This document shows positions 39,501-51,946 of a stretch of 64,000 nt of DNA, piece after piece. The notes beneath the pieces are model-generated. The model made no database searches and was not told the origin of the DNA. It saw only the letters and a program-made list of their open reading frames with translations. Numbering within the stretch: position 1 is the first letter of the stretch; every line of letters begins with the position of its first letter. Location: assembly GCF_020921035.1 (NCBI RefSeq), contig NC_063158.1:25158178-25222177 (forward strand), in the 5' to 3' direction. Origin of the DNA: Rhodamnia argentea (Eukaryota > Streptophyta > Magnoliopsida > Myrtales > Myrtaceae). The position numbers and the translations under genes were made by a program.

Positions 39501-42500
39501 AAATCATTATCCCTGTCCAAGATTTGAAACGGAGAATTTTTTTTTTTTATTTAGCTCGCCCTTATTTGAAAATTCATTCACTAAGAATGTGACATCTCGT
39601 GATTGATATTCAGTTACACTTTTACTTTCTTGCTCACCCATACCACATACCCTTTTGAGTGCTCTCGGTATCTCATGAAGATACTCTTTTTGCCTCTAGG
39701 GCCTAATTTTCCATACATTTAGGAGAGCTTATGAGTATAAGCATAAGATTCTCAAGGTCTAAGAAAACTCAAATCTTATTATCGACCATTCCACAACTCA
39801 TATGGAGTAGAAGTAACTGATTTAGAAGGCATACGGTTAAGTATCTAGATAGCAATCAATAAAGCTTCACCTCAAAAGGTGATAGGCAAATTAGCATATG
39901 CTATCATAGACCTAAACAGCTCCATGTCCTCCTCTTACATTCATTGAACCACATATGTCCGAATGGATTAAGCGCAACGGAAACTCAGCTCTTATTTCTT
40001 TTCCAAATGGTTTCCTCTTTGTTTTTTTTTTCACAAAGCATGTTCACAAATAGGCAAATCGACATTTTCAATATTGCCCAATAAACCATATTTGGCTTAC
40101 GCAAATATTTGCTATTGGCCAAAATGACCCAGCCTAACATGCTACATATTCATATCATCACAAAAGATGAAAAGAGGGAAAAACTTACATTCGCATTATT
40201 GTACTTAACAATCAGCATAATGAAACCATCCAGAATCATAATAACTCATTCCAAACGACAAGTCACCACCATCGTTATGAAAGTTCAAACTGAAATCAAG
40301 TTTAACAAAAACTAACACGACTATTAAATTCCGTCGAGTTTTTGGAGCATATAATATATTATGTAGGAATAGGGTGCAACCAACGCGCATATTCAATTGG
40401 CGGGTGCTAATCCCTTTAACTTCCACTCGGGAGTTATTTCCCACATTTATCCACTTTGCTCCAAGTGGAACCTGTTGAAATTCCACTAAGGCATTTTTTT
40501 TTTTTTACTACATGACCTGTGGTCTCTAAGTCTACAATCCACAAAAGATGAGATTCGATTCTGAAAACCGAACCGGAGATATATGTATACTCTCAAGTGT
40601 ACAAAAGGTTTCTAACTTCTTTGACTCACCATAGTCATGAGCAAAGTGGCCCTTTTCGCCACAGTTCAAACATTTCACATTTGATATGTCTTTCTTGAAA
40701 GGACATCTTCCTCTCTAATGTCGGTTAAACTTGGATTTCTATCCAGAAGGATCTGTTCCTTTATCCTTTCCACTTCTTAAAGCCACCTTGACGCTTACGC
40801 TTGGAGCACAAAGCTCATTTGAACTAGAATTAGCATAACAAATGTTGATTTCGGGTTTCGCCACCGGAAGGCAATTAACCTCTAGTTCCGGGCATCGCAT
40901 AGCATTCTAAAAAGTCTTTAACTTTTATTGTGGATCAAGTAGATATTCATATGCACACAGCTATGAGGTAAGGAACATATTACCGCTTGCATTTGCTACT
41001 CATCGATCTTCAAAATATGACATGTATCTTTACAGTTCACTTATCATGTTTGACAAACGCCTCAAAATGTGGTTTCATATTCTGCTCATGAGGCATCATA
41101 TAAGTGTTAAATCTTATAGTGATCTGTCTCAAGTTGGTGACCGATGTCTAACCAAACTTAGTTTTTAATGACTCCCACTTGACTTTGGCATTTTCAGAAA
41201 TGCCTAAACTCACGCATAAAATCATTCTTCATACTGCTCAACAATATAATGCGAGCAATGGAGTTCATCATTTTCCATGCAGCAAATGCTTCTTTTTCTC
41301 TTCTATATCGTGCAGTATTCCCATTTTCATGCTTCCATAACTAGGTTAAGAGCTCATAGTGCTTCTTGCTCTTCTAGCACATACTGGATCCTATTCCAGT
41401 TTTTATAATTTTCGCCGTCCAATTTCTTTCTTTTGGTCAAGTTTAGCTACGATTTATAAGAAGCTAAAGCCATTGTATCTGAACACAAAGTTCTATAGAC
41501 ATGTATTCACGAACTATCAATGCCTAACATTTATGCATCTATTTTACACTAACTAATTATATTAATGAATAATTTCACTTAAGGCATCAGATTCGAAAGT
41601 TCATAATGTTCCCAATCATCGTCCAAGAATCCTCGATTGAAATTACCATTAATATAATCATTTATATAAAATTGAGTTCACTAAAGTTACTAAAACTTTA
41701 TAGAACTCCCCACTCAGATAAAGATCATAAAATATACTATGATCCCTATATCATGTAATCATAACATGGCATAGCATGATTTGAACTAATATACAAATAA
41801 TCTAAGCATCAAATCATATACAGATTACGGGATACAAATAGCAAGTACTTTAAACATTATACATGCTATCAACAAAATATGCTCTATACAATATGGCTAT
41901 CTACATCTAAGCCATCCTCCATATATATATTTTAAACATGAAAATCACCCAAAAAAATGCATCATGGAGTTTCATACGCATTTTAAAAATTTTATATTAA
42001 GAAAATATATCCAAATAATATATCAAAACGAAGATAATTTCGAGACGAACGTAACGGTACCTCATATGCTCCAAACGGAGCTCATATGCATCCACACAGG
42101 CCAGTCAAAGTTTCTGCTTTGACTAGTCAACGGTCGGTCAACATGTAATTTCTCAAAAATTCGAGGACCGAATCGTAATTTTCAAAAAAAAAATATAGGG
42201 ACTAAATTGTAATTTCCCAAAAAATTTGAGGTCAAAATGAAATTTTGGAAATTTTTAGGGACAGAATTACAAATTCTGGCGCAAATCAGGGGCCAAAAGG
42301 TAATGCACATGTCCAGGGGCAGAACTGCAAATCACCGCGCGGAAGAGGCAAAAAACTAGAATTTTATTTCACCTTCACGTATGTGTCCCTTCTTGAATAT
42401 TATTTCAGCAATCCAGACCTTGAAAGTCAAGATAGACAAGTGGTGTATGTCACCATATTCAAGCGGAGAGAACGTGGGTTCAAATTCCTCCTCTGACAGT

Positions 42501-43185
42501 TCTCTTCTTTTTATTTATTTTTTATTTTTTTTAAAGAAAGAAAGGGCGTTTTTTTTTTTTGGGAAACTGCTTGCGCATGACTTGCACGTGATCTTCTCCT
42601 TCTTGCGCACGAACAGGAAGGAATTTTCTGGTTTCCTTCACGTAAGAACAACGATTTCCTCCGCCGCTCATTCCATCGCCGATTCTCCTCCGACAATCCA
42701 CCATAAACCAAAATTAATAGTGGGTTTTAAATATCACGTCGGCGCGACCACATAGATCCAAGAATCAACGAAAATAGTGAAGAAATTTTTTTTCGGAATC
42801 GAGCGAAAAGCGCTTGGACGCGGAACCTTAATCCGCAAAATTCCTCGCAAAAATTCGTCTCTGGCGAACAACCAAATGCCGACAACCATTGGGGCTTTAA
42901 GTCCCCTTGGTAGTGCGACCCTAGTTGCCGGAACCCAGGCTGTGGTTCGCTGAAATTTGACTAGTATTGGCGAAGAACTCCATGGCCAGAAAACACTAAT
43001 TTGCAAGTCTCCATAACCCACGAAAAATTGCACCCATAATTCAACCATAAACAAATGGTAAACATTATATCAATGGGCTATGAATAGTACCGACGAAAAA
43101 CTACATACAGGTGATTCTTTCACGCTAAAAACGATTACGAACATTCACAACGATCGGGAAACAAAAAACCTGGCTCTGATACCAA

Positions 43186-43545
43186 TGAAAGGAACAGATC
43201 CCATAAACATATGCAACGGATTACACGAAATTAACAAGCCCTATATCATCTTGAATCACCGATCGGAGAAATACATCACAAAACGGACGTACCTCGTTTT
43301 TCACGGATTAAATGTACACAATGCAGCGAGAGAATCCGTTGCCTCTTTTGACGTTCCAGAGAGAAGAAGGGAGAGATATTGTCGTCGTCTCTGTTCTTTC
43401 TTGTTCCTTATTTCTTAAAACCGACAGAGATGGGGGACATATGTATCGACGTAAAGACGTCGTTTCAATGATGCATTTTCAACTGTTGACGTGGGGTGTG
43501 GTTGCCTACATGGGCGGACCACCGTAAACCCCATGGACCCCAACA
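43186..43545 (-). repeat. Right LTR (5' LTR) of the Copia element
   Basis: It is 360 bp, adjoining the primer-binding site at about 43169-43185 and followed by the CTATA target duplication. Seven positions differ from the left LTR. Confidence 0.92.
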
Positions 43546-45171
43546 CTATATATCTTTAATGTAGATCAATCAATCTTACCATTTTTATCAATCTTTCCTA
43601 AACTGTTTTTTTTTTTGGGGGGGTTACTTGTGTGTTCAAATCAGAGAAGTTTACATTACGAGAATCATATAAGATTTAAGCATTTAAATAAATTTAATGG
43701 TTGGATTCTTATTCATAAAAGTATTATTTAAGTACATTTATTTACAATACATCTAAAATTCAATTTCTAATAACTCTTTGTAACGTTCAATTCTTTATTT
43801 CGCGTTCTCAAATGATTGGGATTCGGATGTGTTTTAAACAAAACTCCCCGCGTAAATTCTAACTAAGAATGTGACAACGGTGGATCCACGACCTTTTGAA
43901 CATAGCCTCGAGTGACCCAATGTTGAGCCCAAATTTTGCTGAAAATAAATACCCTTAAAAAGAATATTTTCTTAAAAAATGAAGAAGATCGCGATGAGAA
44001 TTTGGGAAGACAAAATCGAACTTGGGTGGATCAAGCATAAAAATGTACATCATCTAGTTGGGCCTCGTGGACTCAATAAGCAAAAGCAGAATGTACGCCC
44101 ACGGTCCACCCGCTAAGGTTGGCAAGGCCCTAACCAAAACTCTTACTTGCAAGTAAATACGGGAAAACATGAGAATTGAGAATCATATTTCGCGAAAATC
44201 ATCTAAAAAGTCTTAAATTCATTGTACTTTGGTCAATTTAGTTTTAATTTTTTCAATTTTGACGAATGAGTCTTAAACATTTTTATATTTTACCAATTGA
44301 GTTTATCCTGTCAATTTTACTTGGAAATCGCTAATGTGGACTTCAGTAGTGCCATGTAGGATGATCGGTGCTCTCTCTCTCTCTCTCTCTCGGGAGAGCA
44401 TATGCTTGCATGCTTTTGCATATCCACTGGTGGATCATGTGAGGCCAACTTAATGCACTAGATAAGATTATAAGTTCTCGTGTGAACGGAGACAATATGT
44501 TAATAAACTTATGCATCCTTGCGGAATCATATATAAGCTACAAAAAGAATCCGCTACGGATGTTATGCGCGTGAATCGAAAAAGAAACTGTTACGGACCC
44601 GTGATCAAATTAGAGGGAGTCAATAAATTCCCCTCAAAGAGTAGTTTGAATATCGGATCAGGTCCATGTTTGCCTTAAAAGTACCTTAGATTGTGCCTCG
44701 GCAATACACATACTCTAGTTACACATCATTTAGAATAGTTTTTGATTTAATTTGCCGAACCTTTGAGGCCTTTTCAGTAATTATGTGACGTTAGATTTTC
44801 TTGAAGAAGGGCCTCAGGCTAATCGGCTCGGGTTAGGCAATGATCAAGGACGAAAAGTTTCGTCTTGTGTTGAGTTTTGGTGTCACCTTTGCATACTCAT
44901 CGTCTCCGCAATAGGCCGTAAGCAACCAAGGTGCTAAGATCATTTATAGAAGTCTTCTTTATGCCGAGCCCGGTGTATGCTTTACGTTCTTGATACGTTG
45001 ATATTACAACAAAAGAAGGAAGAAGGGAATTATAAGCTATCTAAGCAAGACAAACCTACTATAGAGAATCGTCAGGACAATCTCATCCTTCACTTGGATT
45101 TGCGTCGAAACAAACGAGCCAACAAAACCTTTGCTCATAATCACTCTTTTTTATGGGAAGATTTGTTCAGA
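43546..45171. other. Repeat-rich intergenic DNA
   Basis: 44206-44355 is a single arm of the foldback family found whole at 45172-45700 (AGTCTTAAATTCATTGTACTTTGG...). 44371-44391 is a (CT)n run. A 67-codon frame at 44977-45180 is not recognised and probably chance. Confidence 0.45.
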
Positions 45172-45700
45172 AAGTCTTGAACTTATTGCGCTTTGTGAAT
45201 TCAGTCCTAAGCTTTCTAATGTTTTTTTAATTGAGATCTAAATCATTTAACGTTTTGCCAATTAAGTCTCTTCGGCCAATTTTGACAAGAAATCGCTGAT
45301 GTGGATGTCTGCCATGCCACGGTTTGATGACGTGGATAATTTGATATAATTTTTTCATAGTTTTTCAAAAAAAAAAATTTCATTTTTTTTTCTTATGTTT
45401 TCTTTTTTTATTTTTATTTTTCCTTTTTCTCTTTCCCATTTTCCCCTTTTTCCTTCACTGGCCATTGCTGGGCCTCATTGATGGCCGGAATAGGGAAAAG
45501 GAAAAAAGGCAAAAAGAAAATTAAAAAAGGAAAAAAAAAGAGATAAATAAAAATTATTAAAAATTATCTACGTCGGTGTCATCTGTGCCGCGTAAGACGG
45601 TCGCCGTCTATGTTAGCAATTTATTGCCAAAATTGGTCGGATAGATTTAATTGAAAAAAATTGAAAATGTTACATGAACCTCAACCATTTTAAAACTTAT
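45172..45700. mobile_element. Foldback MITE with long terminal inverted repeats
   Basis: The left arm (AGTCTTGAACTTATTGCGCT..., with GGCCAATTTTGACAAGAAATCGCT) and the right arm in reverse complement (...GACCAATTTTGGCAATAAATTGCT, TACGTAGATAATTTTT-like) share the same order of words over about 170-200 bp, with many mismatches. The centre is poly-T/poly-A rich and non-coding. Long-TIR elements of this look are often called Mutator-like MITEs. Exact ends and target duplication are not clear. Confidence 0.5.
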
Positions 45701-45837
45701 AGGGACGCTCTGTTATAAGGAATTTTTTTTTTATTCGCTCCTGATTTGATTTGATTGTAGATATGTGGCATTCATTCTCTTTGTAAGAAAATGGCAGTAA
45801 ACTCCATAACGGTCTCTTTTCTGGTTCGTCACCAGCA

Positions 45838-46265
45838 TTATATATACCATGCGAGCGCGTGACTGCTAATGAATTGTCCCGATTCGCATGCGGCCAAATG
45901 ATCTTACTGAAATCCATACCGTTTCTTTCGGGATTGAAGCGTTATATATACCTCGCGATAGACATGGCCAATATTGAACCGGGGCCCGGAACTGGCCCGT
46001 TGACCGGTCCGGAACCGGCCCGTTGACCGGGCCCACGGTTCCAATCCGATTTTTTTTTTTTAAAAAAAAAAAGGGAGAAAGCTCGGAAAAAAGAGCTATT
46101 GGGCTTAGGAACCAATGTTTTTGAACCGGAACTGGAACCGGAACCTGCTCGGAACCGAAACCAGCGGTTCCGTGAAACCGGCCACCTCTATCTCGCGAGT
46201 ATCCGATTATTATGCATTGCCCCGATTCGCACGAGGACAAATGATCTTACTCATCAAATCAGTGG
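45838..46265. repeat. Short diverged duplication, second copy split by a MITE
   Basis: 45838-45912 (TATATACCATGCGAG...CCCGATTCGC..G.GG.CAAATGATCTTACT) is repeated as 45943-45958 plus 46191-46265. The second copy is interrupted by the MITE at 45959-46190. The first copy therefore shows roughly what the site looked like before insertion. Confidence 0.6.
45959..46190. mobile_element. hAT-like MITE, GC-rich GGTTCCGG interior (copy B)
   Basis: The 232-bp element has ends TAGACATGGCC and GGCCACCTCTA (9 of 11 pair as inverted repeats). It is flanked by 8-bp near-duplicates CCTCGCGA and TCTCGCGA (7 of 8 identical). The interior is made of GGAACCGG / CCGGTT words with a poly-T/A run, as in copy A at 29154, but shorter. 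The eroded target duplication suggests an older insertion than copy A. Confidence 0.78.
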
Positions 46266-46827
46266 GCCCACACGTGAAAAGGTCGGTGTGCAGAGTTCTA
46301 ATGTGCACCGAGAGCACGTACATGGCATTAGAGAGAAACAGCTTACCTATCTAAAATAGAGAAAAGGGTCTAAAAATTTCAAAATTTATTATGCACCATA
46401 TAATAAGTAACTAGATGGGCCTCGATAATAATGTTACACTCCAAATATTTCAGTTACATATCTTTCGTATATTGCAATTTAGTTACCAAACCTTTAAGGT
46501 CTTCTAGTTTTTAAATGATCTAATAGATTTTCTAAAAAGGAAATGCTTCTAGTAATCGTCGGTCGTTTCGACCGTAAATCCACACATCATCATCGCATGT
46601 TTTGCATAAAACACTCATTAATTAGAAAATCGTAGGGTAAGAAATAATGACGGTACGGTCGGACTATCAAGCTAGCGACTTCCTTTCTAAAAAAAAAACC
46701 CTTTGTGGGATACTTAATCAATGGGCTGGAAGTTGAGGCAATGATCAAGATCAAAAAGCCTTTTTCTTGTACTTACGGTGCAAAAACATAGAAAAGCCAA
46801 ATATGTATATTTCTCATCTTGTTATGC

Positions 46828-46869
46828 AAAAATAAAAATAAAAATAAAAATAAAAATAAAAATAAAAAT
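46828..46869. repeat. Microsatellite (AAAAAT)7
   Basis: Seven perfect hexamer units. Confidence 0.95.
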
Positions 46870-47001
46870 GAAACTTTAAATTGTTGAATCGAGAAAGACG
46901 AGTGGAACAGGAGGGTCTTCACGTTGAATTATTCAGCCAAGACCTTGCTTTGAGTTCTCACATATAGTCAACTTCGCCATCTTTTTCCTCGCGTTGCTCT
47001 C

Positions 47002-47006
<5 letters not shown>

Positions 47007-47045
<39 letters not shown>
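47007..47045. repeat. Microsatellite (CT)n
   Basis: A pure CT run of 39 bases, followed by a second CT run near 47140-47158. CT runs are frequent in plant 5' UTRs. Confidence 0.95.
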
Positions 47046-47047
<2 letters not shown>

Positions 47048-47162
47048 GAGCTATCACAGTCCACACGTCCACGCTTCAGACCTCCCTCTCAGAGAATATT
47101 CCCCTGCGTCCCCCTATCTCAAACCCCGCTTCTTCCGTTTCTCTCTCTCTCTCTCTCTAGAG

Positions 47163-47700
47163 ATGTCACTATCGCATGCAGACATGCGGGATTGCCTCAG
47201 CCATTTTTGGATCTTTGCGAGGAACAGAGGCTAAACCCAGGAAGCTTCCATGCGCTCTTTCATCTTCTTCGCCCGTCAGCGGCACTCGTTTATTAATGGC
47301 TTCTTTTTCCCACTGCATGGACTTCGTCGACGCGTCGATGCGAGAGGGGAAGAACCGCCATGCCTACGCGACACCTGGAAAGTCGTTTCGTCTTGTCGAT
47401 GAACGAGACTCATGCGGTTAATTTGCGCTTGCGAAGCACGATCGTCATAACTCTTTTCCCATGGTTTCTGCTTTCGAAACAGAATGGTTTCTTCATATGT
47501 ACATATATTTGTGTGTTATGTGATTTTACATGTCAAGCTGATTAAAGCTTGCGAGGAAGAATGTAGGAATATGCATATACACACGGTGCTAGTGTTGATG
47601 TGCGGTTCATACTTTTCAAAAATAGGAAAACCCGTGGAGTCCAGGTCGACTGCCCGACGAGGTAGTAGGGGGCAGTGCCCCATGGATATCGGAGAACTTT
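47163..47700 (+). other. Unassigned transcribed-looking patch
   Basis: A CT-rich leader is followed by ATG at 47163 (MSLSHADMRDCLSHFWIFAR..., stops after 23 codons) and by overlapping short frames to about 47420 in other phases. Base composition is higher in GC than the flanks. I do not recognise any product. It could be the first exon of a lost gene or chance. Confidence 0.2.
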
Positions 47701-48430
47701 AATAATTTGAGCTCATAAATAGCTACCAAGTTTATATATAATCTCATTTTCTTATAATGGAGAGCTGTAGTAAAGAGATGAAATATGTTAATTTTAGCGG
47801 AATAAGGGTGGATCGGGATTAACCTTCGTATCTCAATTTCTCTTTCTCGCTACTCTTTATTTTATTGTAATTGTGTGCCGTATTATAACGGTTAAGAGAA
47901 ATACTTCCCGATATAACATGGTAACACGAATAAAGCACAAAGCGGAATTAGGGGTTTGGGATCATGTTCGAGTTGATTTTGCGTGTCTACCAGCGAGACG
48001 TGATTGATAATTGTGCCAATGCAAACCCCTCGACACGAAAGTTGACCCATATAACCCGTTTGAATTAACGGGGTCGGTGTCAACAGGACCTATTGACTAT
48101 GAACAAGTTGTTTAATTTGATTTGATAACCATATGTTCATAGATTATTGTTGGTTTTGAGCATATTTTACAAAAAATTGAGGATATATTGTGTCGAGTTC
48201 ATGTTGGCAGGTTGATTTCATGTCATGACGGGTCCGTCAACATGTTACTTAACCATGTTACACGGTTCATGTCGTGTCAACTCGTCGTGCTCGTGTTTGT
48301 AGGTAGATAAAACTAACTAATCGTGTCGTGTTCTGATTCACCTATTCCATAATATACCCTTATGCCAACACGACACGAGGGTAATCCATGGACACGAACT
48401 GCCATCCCCGAATGATATACACTACACTTA
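47700..48430. repeat. Degraded repeat DNA
   Basis: 47760-47930 resembles the end of a plant Copia LTR (TCTCAATTTCTCTTTCTCGC...GTGTGCCGTATTATAAC), followed by a primer-site-like TGGTAACACG. It is very degraded. 48190-48420 contains many CACGACACGA / TCGTGTCGTGT words ending near CCATCCCCG, like a non-coding hAT-type MITE. I can place neither boundary. Confidence 0.3.
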
Positions 48431-49700
48431 TGTTTATTTTCCATACTTTAAGCTTTTGAGACTTATCTGATAACACGAGACATCCGAACATTTTCAATTA
48501 ATTTATCGAGTAAGGCTCCACCGGTGGGGCGACCTTAAAGGCTTCTCCAAGTGCAAGATGCACTGTGATTCTAAGTACGAGAAAATCACATTCGAACCAA
48601 AAATTAAACCGCTCGGCCAACCCCATGTGTGAACTTTGGGGAAAATTTGTCGGTGTAAAAATAGTTTGCATAGTTCGACCGAAAATAAAAAAAATAGTTA
48701 CGTATAGACATAATTATGACGTGTGCAATGTGTGCTAAGTCCTTTTTTTAATCGAGTGGAAGTGCGAAAAGTCTAATTCTCGTGCCGGAATAAAGGGCAC
48801 TCGGGAATATATGACGACAGCCCCTGTTTTGCAGTAGGTTTTTCTTATTACTATATGTGTGTTTCCTCGGGGATACGCATTGCTGACGTCATCCCTTTTT
48901 TCCCTTTTTTTTTTTAATTTTTAAAATCTCTGTATTGAATTCATTTTTTATTTTCCAACTTTCACCAACTTTAAAACTGTGTCTTCCGTTTGCTTTTTTA
49001 CCTCTTACACGAAGAACGTGGTTCTTGTTTTTCTTCTGCTCGGTCGAAACGCTTGGTTTTATTACCGGGGGGGGGCTTACTTCCTGCTGTGAAATTTGAC
49101 ATTTTCTCCTCCTTTTAAGCGGAAATCCGGGTACAGCTCTTTGTCCTGTTGGAGAGAAATATGAGGACATGAAGAATATTGTGATATCACGAAACCCTTT
49201 TCTGGCCAACCGGTAAGTGGTTTCGGATTTTAATCTGAGTTCTTAAGTCCAGTTAAACATAAGATTTGTTACTGAGTGAGATGTTGCTGCTATAAGTCAA
49301 GCAGGTGCTGAGTGTTCTTGATGAGTTTGGAGACGGAATGTCTGCAGAATGCGACCAGAAGAATGTCTTCATAAAGAATTGATATTATATGGACCTGCCA
49401 TTGTCCTTTTCTAAGTTATTTTTCCATTTATTTCAGGTAAAGTTTGTGTTTTTTTTCTTCTCTGAATCATGAAGGCATTTTTGAACAAACCCAGGTTCTG
49501 AAGAGGGTTGGAGCTTTTTTTTTTCCTTTTTCTAATCAAGACCCCAAAGGAATTGAAACTGAACTCCCCCCAAGACTGAGCAAAAGCTGCACAAGAAGAC
49601 AACTGGGTTGAACAGAGTCTTACCGAGTATTTATTCTCTCTTCTTGCTGCGGTAAAGTAGTCTTCAGTTTCATCAGGAGTGTGGAGTGAAGAGGAGGAAG
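48430..49700. other. Intergenic and 5' region of the GARP gene
   Basis: No gene is recognised. 49620-49700 is likely the 5' leader of the next gene. Confidence 0.5.
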
Positions 49701-51946
49701 ATGGTGGGTGGAGAAGGAAGCTCCCTCAAGAGGTCTAATTCTCCATCCTCTTCTGTCGTCAATGTCAATGGTCCATCCTCGGGATCACCCGATTCAAGGG
49801 GCGATGGGAAGGGAAACCACGGGATGTCGGCTGTACTGGCCCCGGGGACAACGGTGAGCCAGCGGCTGTCTGGGGTCAGGCCTTATGCTCGATCCAGGAG
49901 GCCCCGGCTTCGTTGGACCCCGGATCTTCATGAGTGTTTCATGCATGCGGTGGAACAGCTAGGCGGAGAGGACAGTAAGGCCATCTAACTTAACATCGCC
50001 AATTCGGCCAGTTCATTAAATAATGATGTGGGAATGAACAAAATGTTGCCGCTCCGACCTGTTCTTGCAGCAGCGACGCCGAAGATGGTTCTGGAGATGA
50101 TGGGTGTGAAGGGACTTACTATAACCCATGTGAAGAGCCATCTTCAGGTTTGCACTTTCACTTAATCTGCACTGTTTTTTTTGTTTATAGCTGTACCCGA
50201 AAAATGAAACTTCTACTCCATTTTTAAGATGTTCATGCTGATTTGAGTACTAATGGTGCTATTTCTGGGAGCAGATGTACAGAAGCGTGAAGCATGAGCA
50301 GATCATGCAAGGTTATCTCTACCCCTCTGCAACCTTTTTATGCATGTTCTTGCAGATACAAGTAGGTTTGCCCTAAAGAAACATTGTCTTCTCTCACCGG
50401 ATTACCCGTCGCAGAATTTTACTCGTGTTCGTCATCTTACACCCTGCGATCGATGCTGAAATGGTGCCTTTTTATTAGTTTCAACGAGGAACGACGCTAC
50501 GGTGTACTAAAATTATAATTGGCTAGCTCCAGAATTGGCATTTTTTAGGCGGTTATTTAAAATTGCCAAAAACGTTGTAGCCCCACAGAATGTTAAGATC
50601 AACTTTGTTATTCCTCTTAAAAATTTAAGATTCCTCAAGGCGCTTTAATATCTTTGGATTTGACTCCTGGATGTGTCGCATGCCGAGTTTCACGGGTTGA
50701 CTGGCTAAGTTCTTCGCCAAAGTAGATCTGTCTGCTTCTCATTACCCCTCTCAGAAGAAGTTGGTCAAAGAAAACGTTTAATGTCCGAACATTCTTTATG
50801 TCTTACCAATTTGATTTGCACGCTATGAAATATCTTACTTTTCATATTGGACTCCAATCCGAAAAAGTTAGAATCTTTAAGTCACTTGTTTACAATAGCT
50901 CATTTGTTTATGCCCACGCTACCAAACCCACATGTGATGGAATACAACTTGTTTGCGTGATTTTGGAAGCTTCTTCTTGCAGAAGCAGAAGTGGCAGGAA
51001 GCATGAATGAGAGGGGCCGGAGCGCAACATATGTGGATCGTCTTCCTCACTGGGGTGCGATTTACCGCCACCAACATTATTGGCACCAAAGCGACAAGGT
51101 CGATCTGACAATGAATAACTACATAACCAGCTATCAGAATCTGGGATATCATCACTCCGGCGGGATCACTCTCCAGAACATCACCGTGTGCACGAAGGGG
51201 TTCGTTAACCTTTTTTTTTTTTTTTTTCTAATTTATGTCGCACGTTGCCCGTGGATCGTAAATTTCAATTGTATTAGACCTCAAAGTAGTGATCTCATGA
51301 TTAACTCAATGAGGTATATGAGAATGCGAACAGTACTATAATCATGAATATAGATTACCACAACATTATTGCCAGAATATAATCATGAAGTGTCATAGTT
51401 GATTCCGAGTATCACTTACTTTTCAACCAGGAGATCCGCAATTTTCAGAGACCCACAGAAAATAATAATCAACCATGAGCATGACCAGACACACGTGACT
51501 TTTCAAGTGCTCAGCAACATATGACTGGAGAGAATTTTCTTGAGCGCACTTTCTAAACCGTTTGGCATCTTCTGTATATTTTCAGCTATGAGAACCAGCA
51601 GGGATGGAATATTGAAACATCAGCAGGCAAAGGATGTCCAAGTTCTTACATCATCTTCAAGGATCTGTTCAAAAGCTGCAAATCCCAAGTAAAATCTCAA
51701 TCTCTGTCTCTCTCTCTCTCTTTTCCTCTCTGACGGGCAGGCTCTAAAGAGGGTTTTAATTTGATTTTTCAGGAGAGGGGGGTAAAGGAAGGAGCACTGG
51801 AAGATGCTGAGGCTGAGAATGCATGCAAGAGCAATCATGGTGGAGAAGAGAATCCAGCTAAGAAGAGGATGGTTGATTGCACATCAATGACCACTCTAGC
51901 ATTGAACTCAGCAGTTGACGAAGTGTCTTTGGATCTAACTCTTTGA
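49701..51946 (+). CDS. GARP/G2-like (MYB-related) transcription factor
   Basis: A nuclear DNA-binding protein. Proposed exons are 49701-49974, 50071-50147, 50275-50311, 50983-51187, 51586-51688, 51773-51946, giving 289 residues. The single GARP/Myb domain is spread over exons 1-3: RPRLRWTPDLHECFMHAVEQ, TPKMVLEMMGVKGLTITHVK and SHLQMYRS. The protein ends SLDLTL, an LxLxL EAR-type repression motif, so it may act as a repressor. The start ATG is the first in frame before GGEGSSLKRS. Exon 2 has a tandem CAGCAG acceptor. The exon 4 donor is weak (ACCGT|GTGCAC); an alternative pair (donor at 51204, acceptor at 51602) also keeps frame. The family and 5' half are sure, exon 4/5 borders less so. The subgroup is like Arabidopsis At2g38300/At2g40260. 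Confidence 0.88.

Larger units (their letters stand above)
36234..43545 (-). mobile_element. Copia-type LTR retrotransposon, ends whole, coding region decayed
   Basis: The element is 7.3 kb and reads on the minus strand. Two 360-bp LTRs (36234-36593 and 43186-43545) begin TG and end CA, and a 5-bp target duplication CTATA flanks the whole. Next to the right LTR lies the TTGGTATCAGAGCCAGG primer-binding site for initiator tRNA-Met. Next to the left LTR is a GAGTGGGAGA purine tract. In minus-strand order I can see traces of a gag zinc knuckle (about 40630-40690), the region before integrase (about 40205-40486), and Copia reverse transcriptase (about 38830-39240, including DVKIAILNGE and YGLKQS). 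The coding region is badly broken, with well over ten interruptions. The LTRs differ at 7 of 360 positions, so the insertion is perhaps one to a few million years old, depending on the rate assumed. Confidence 0.93.
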
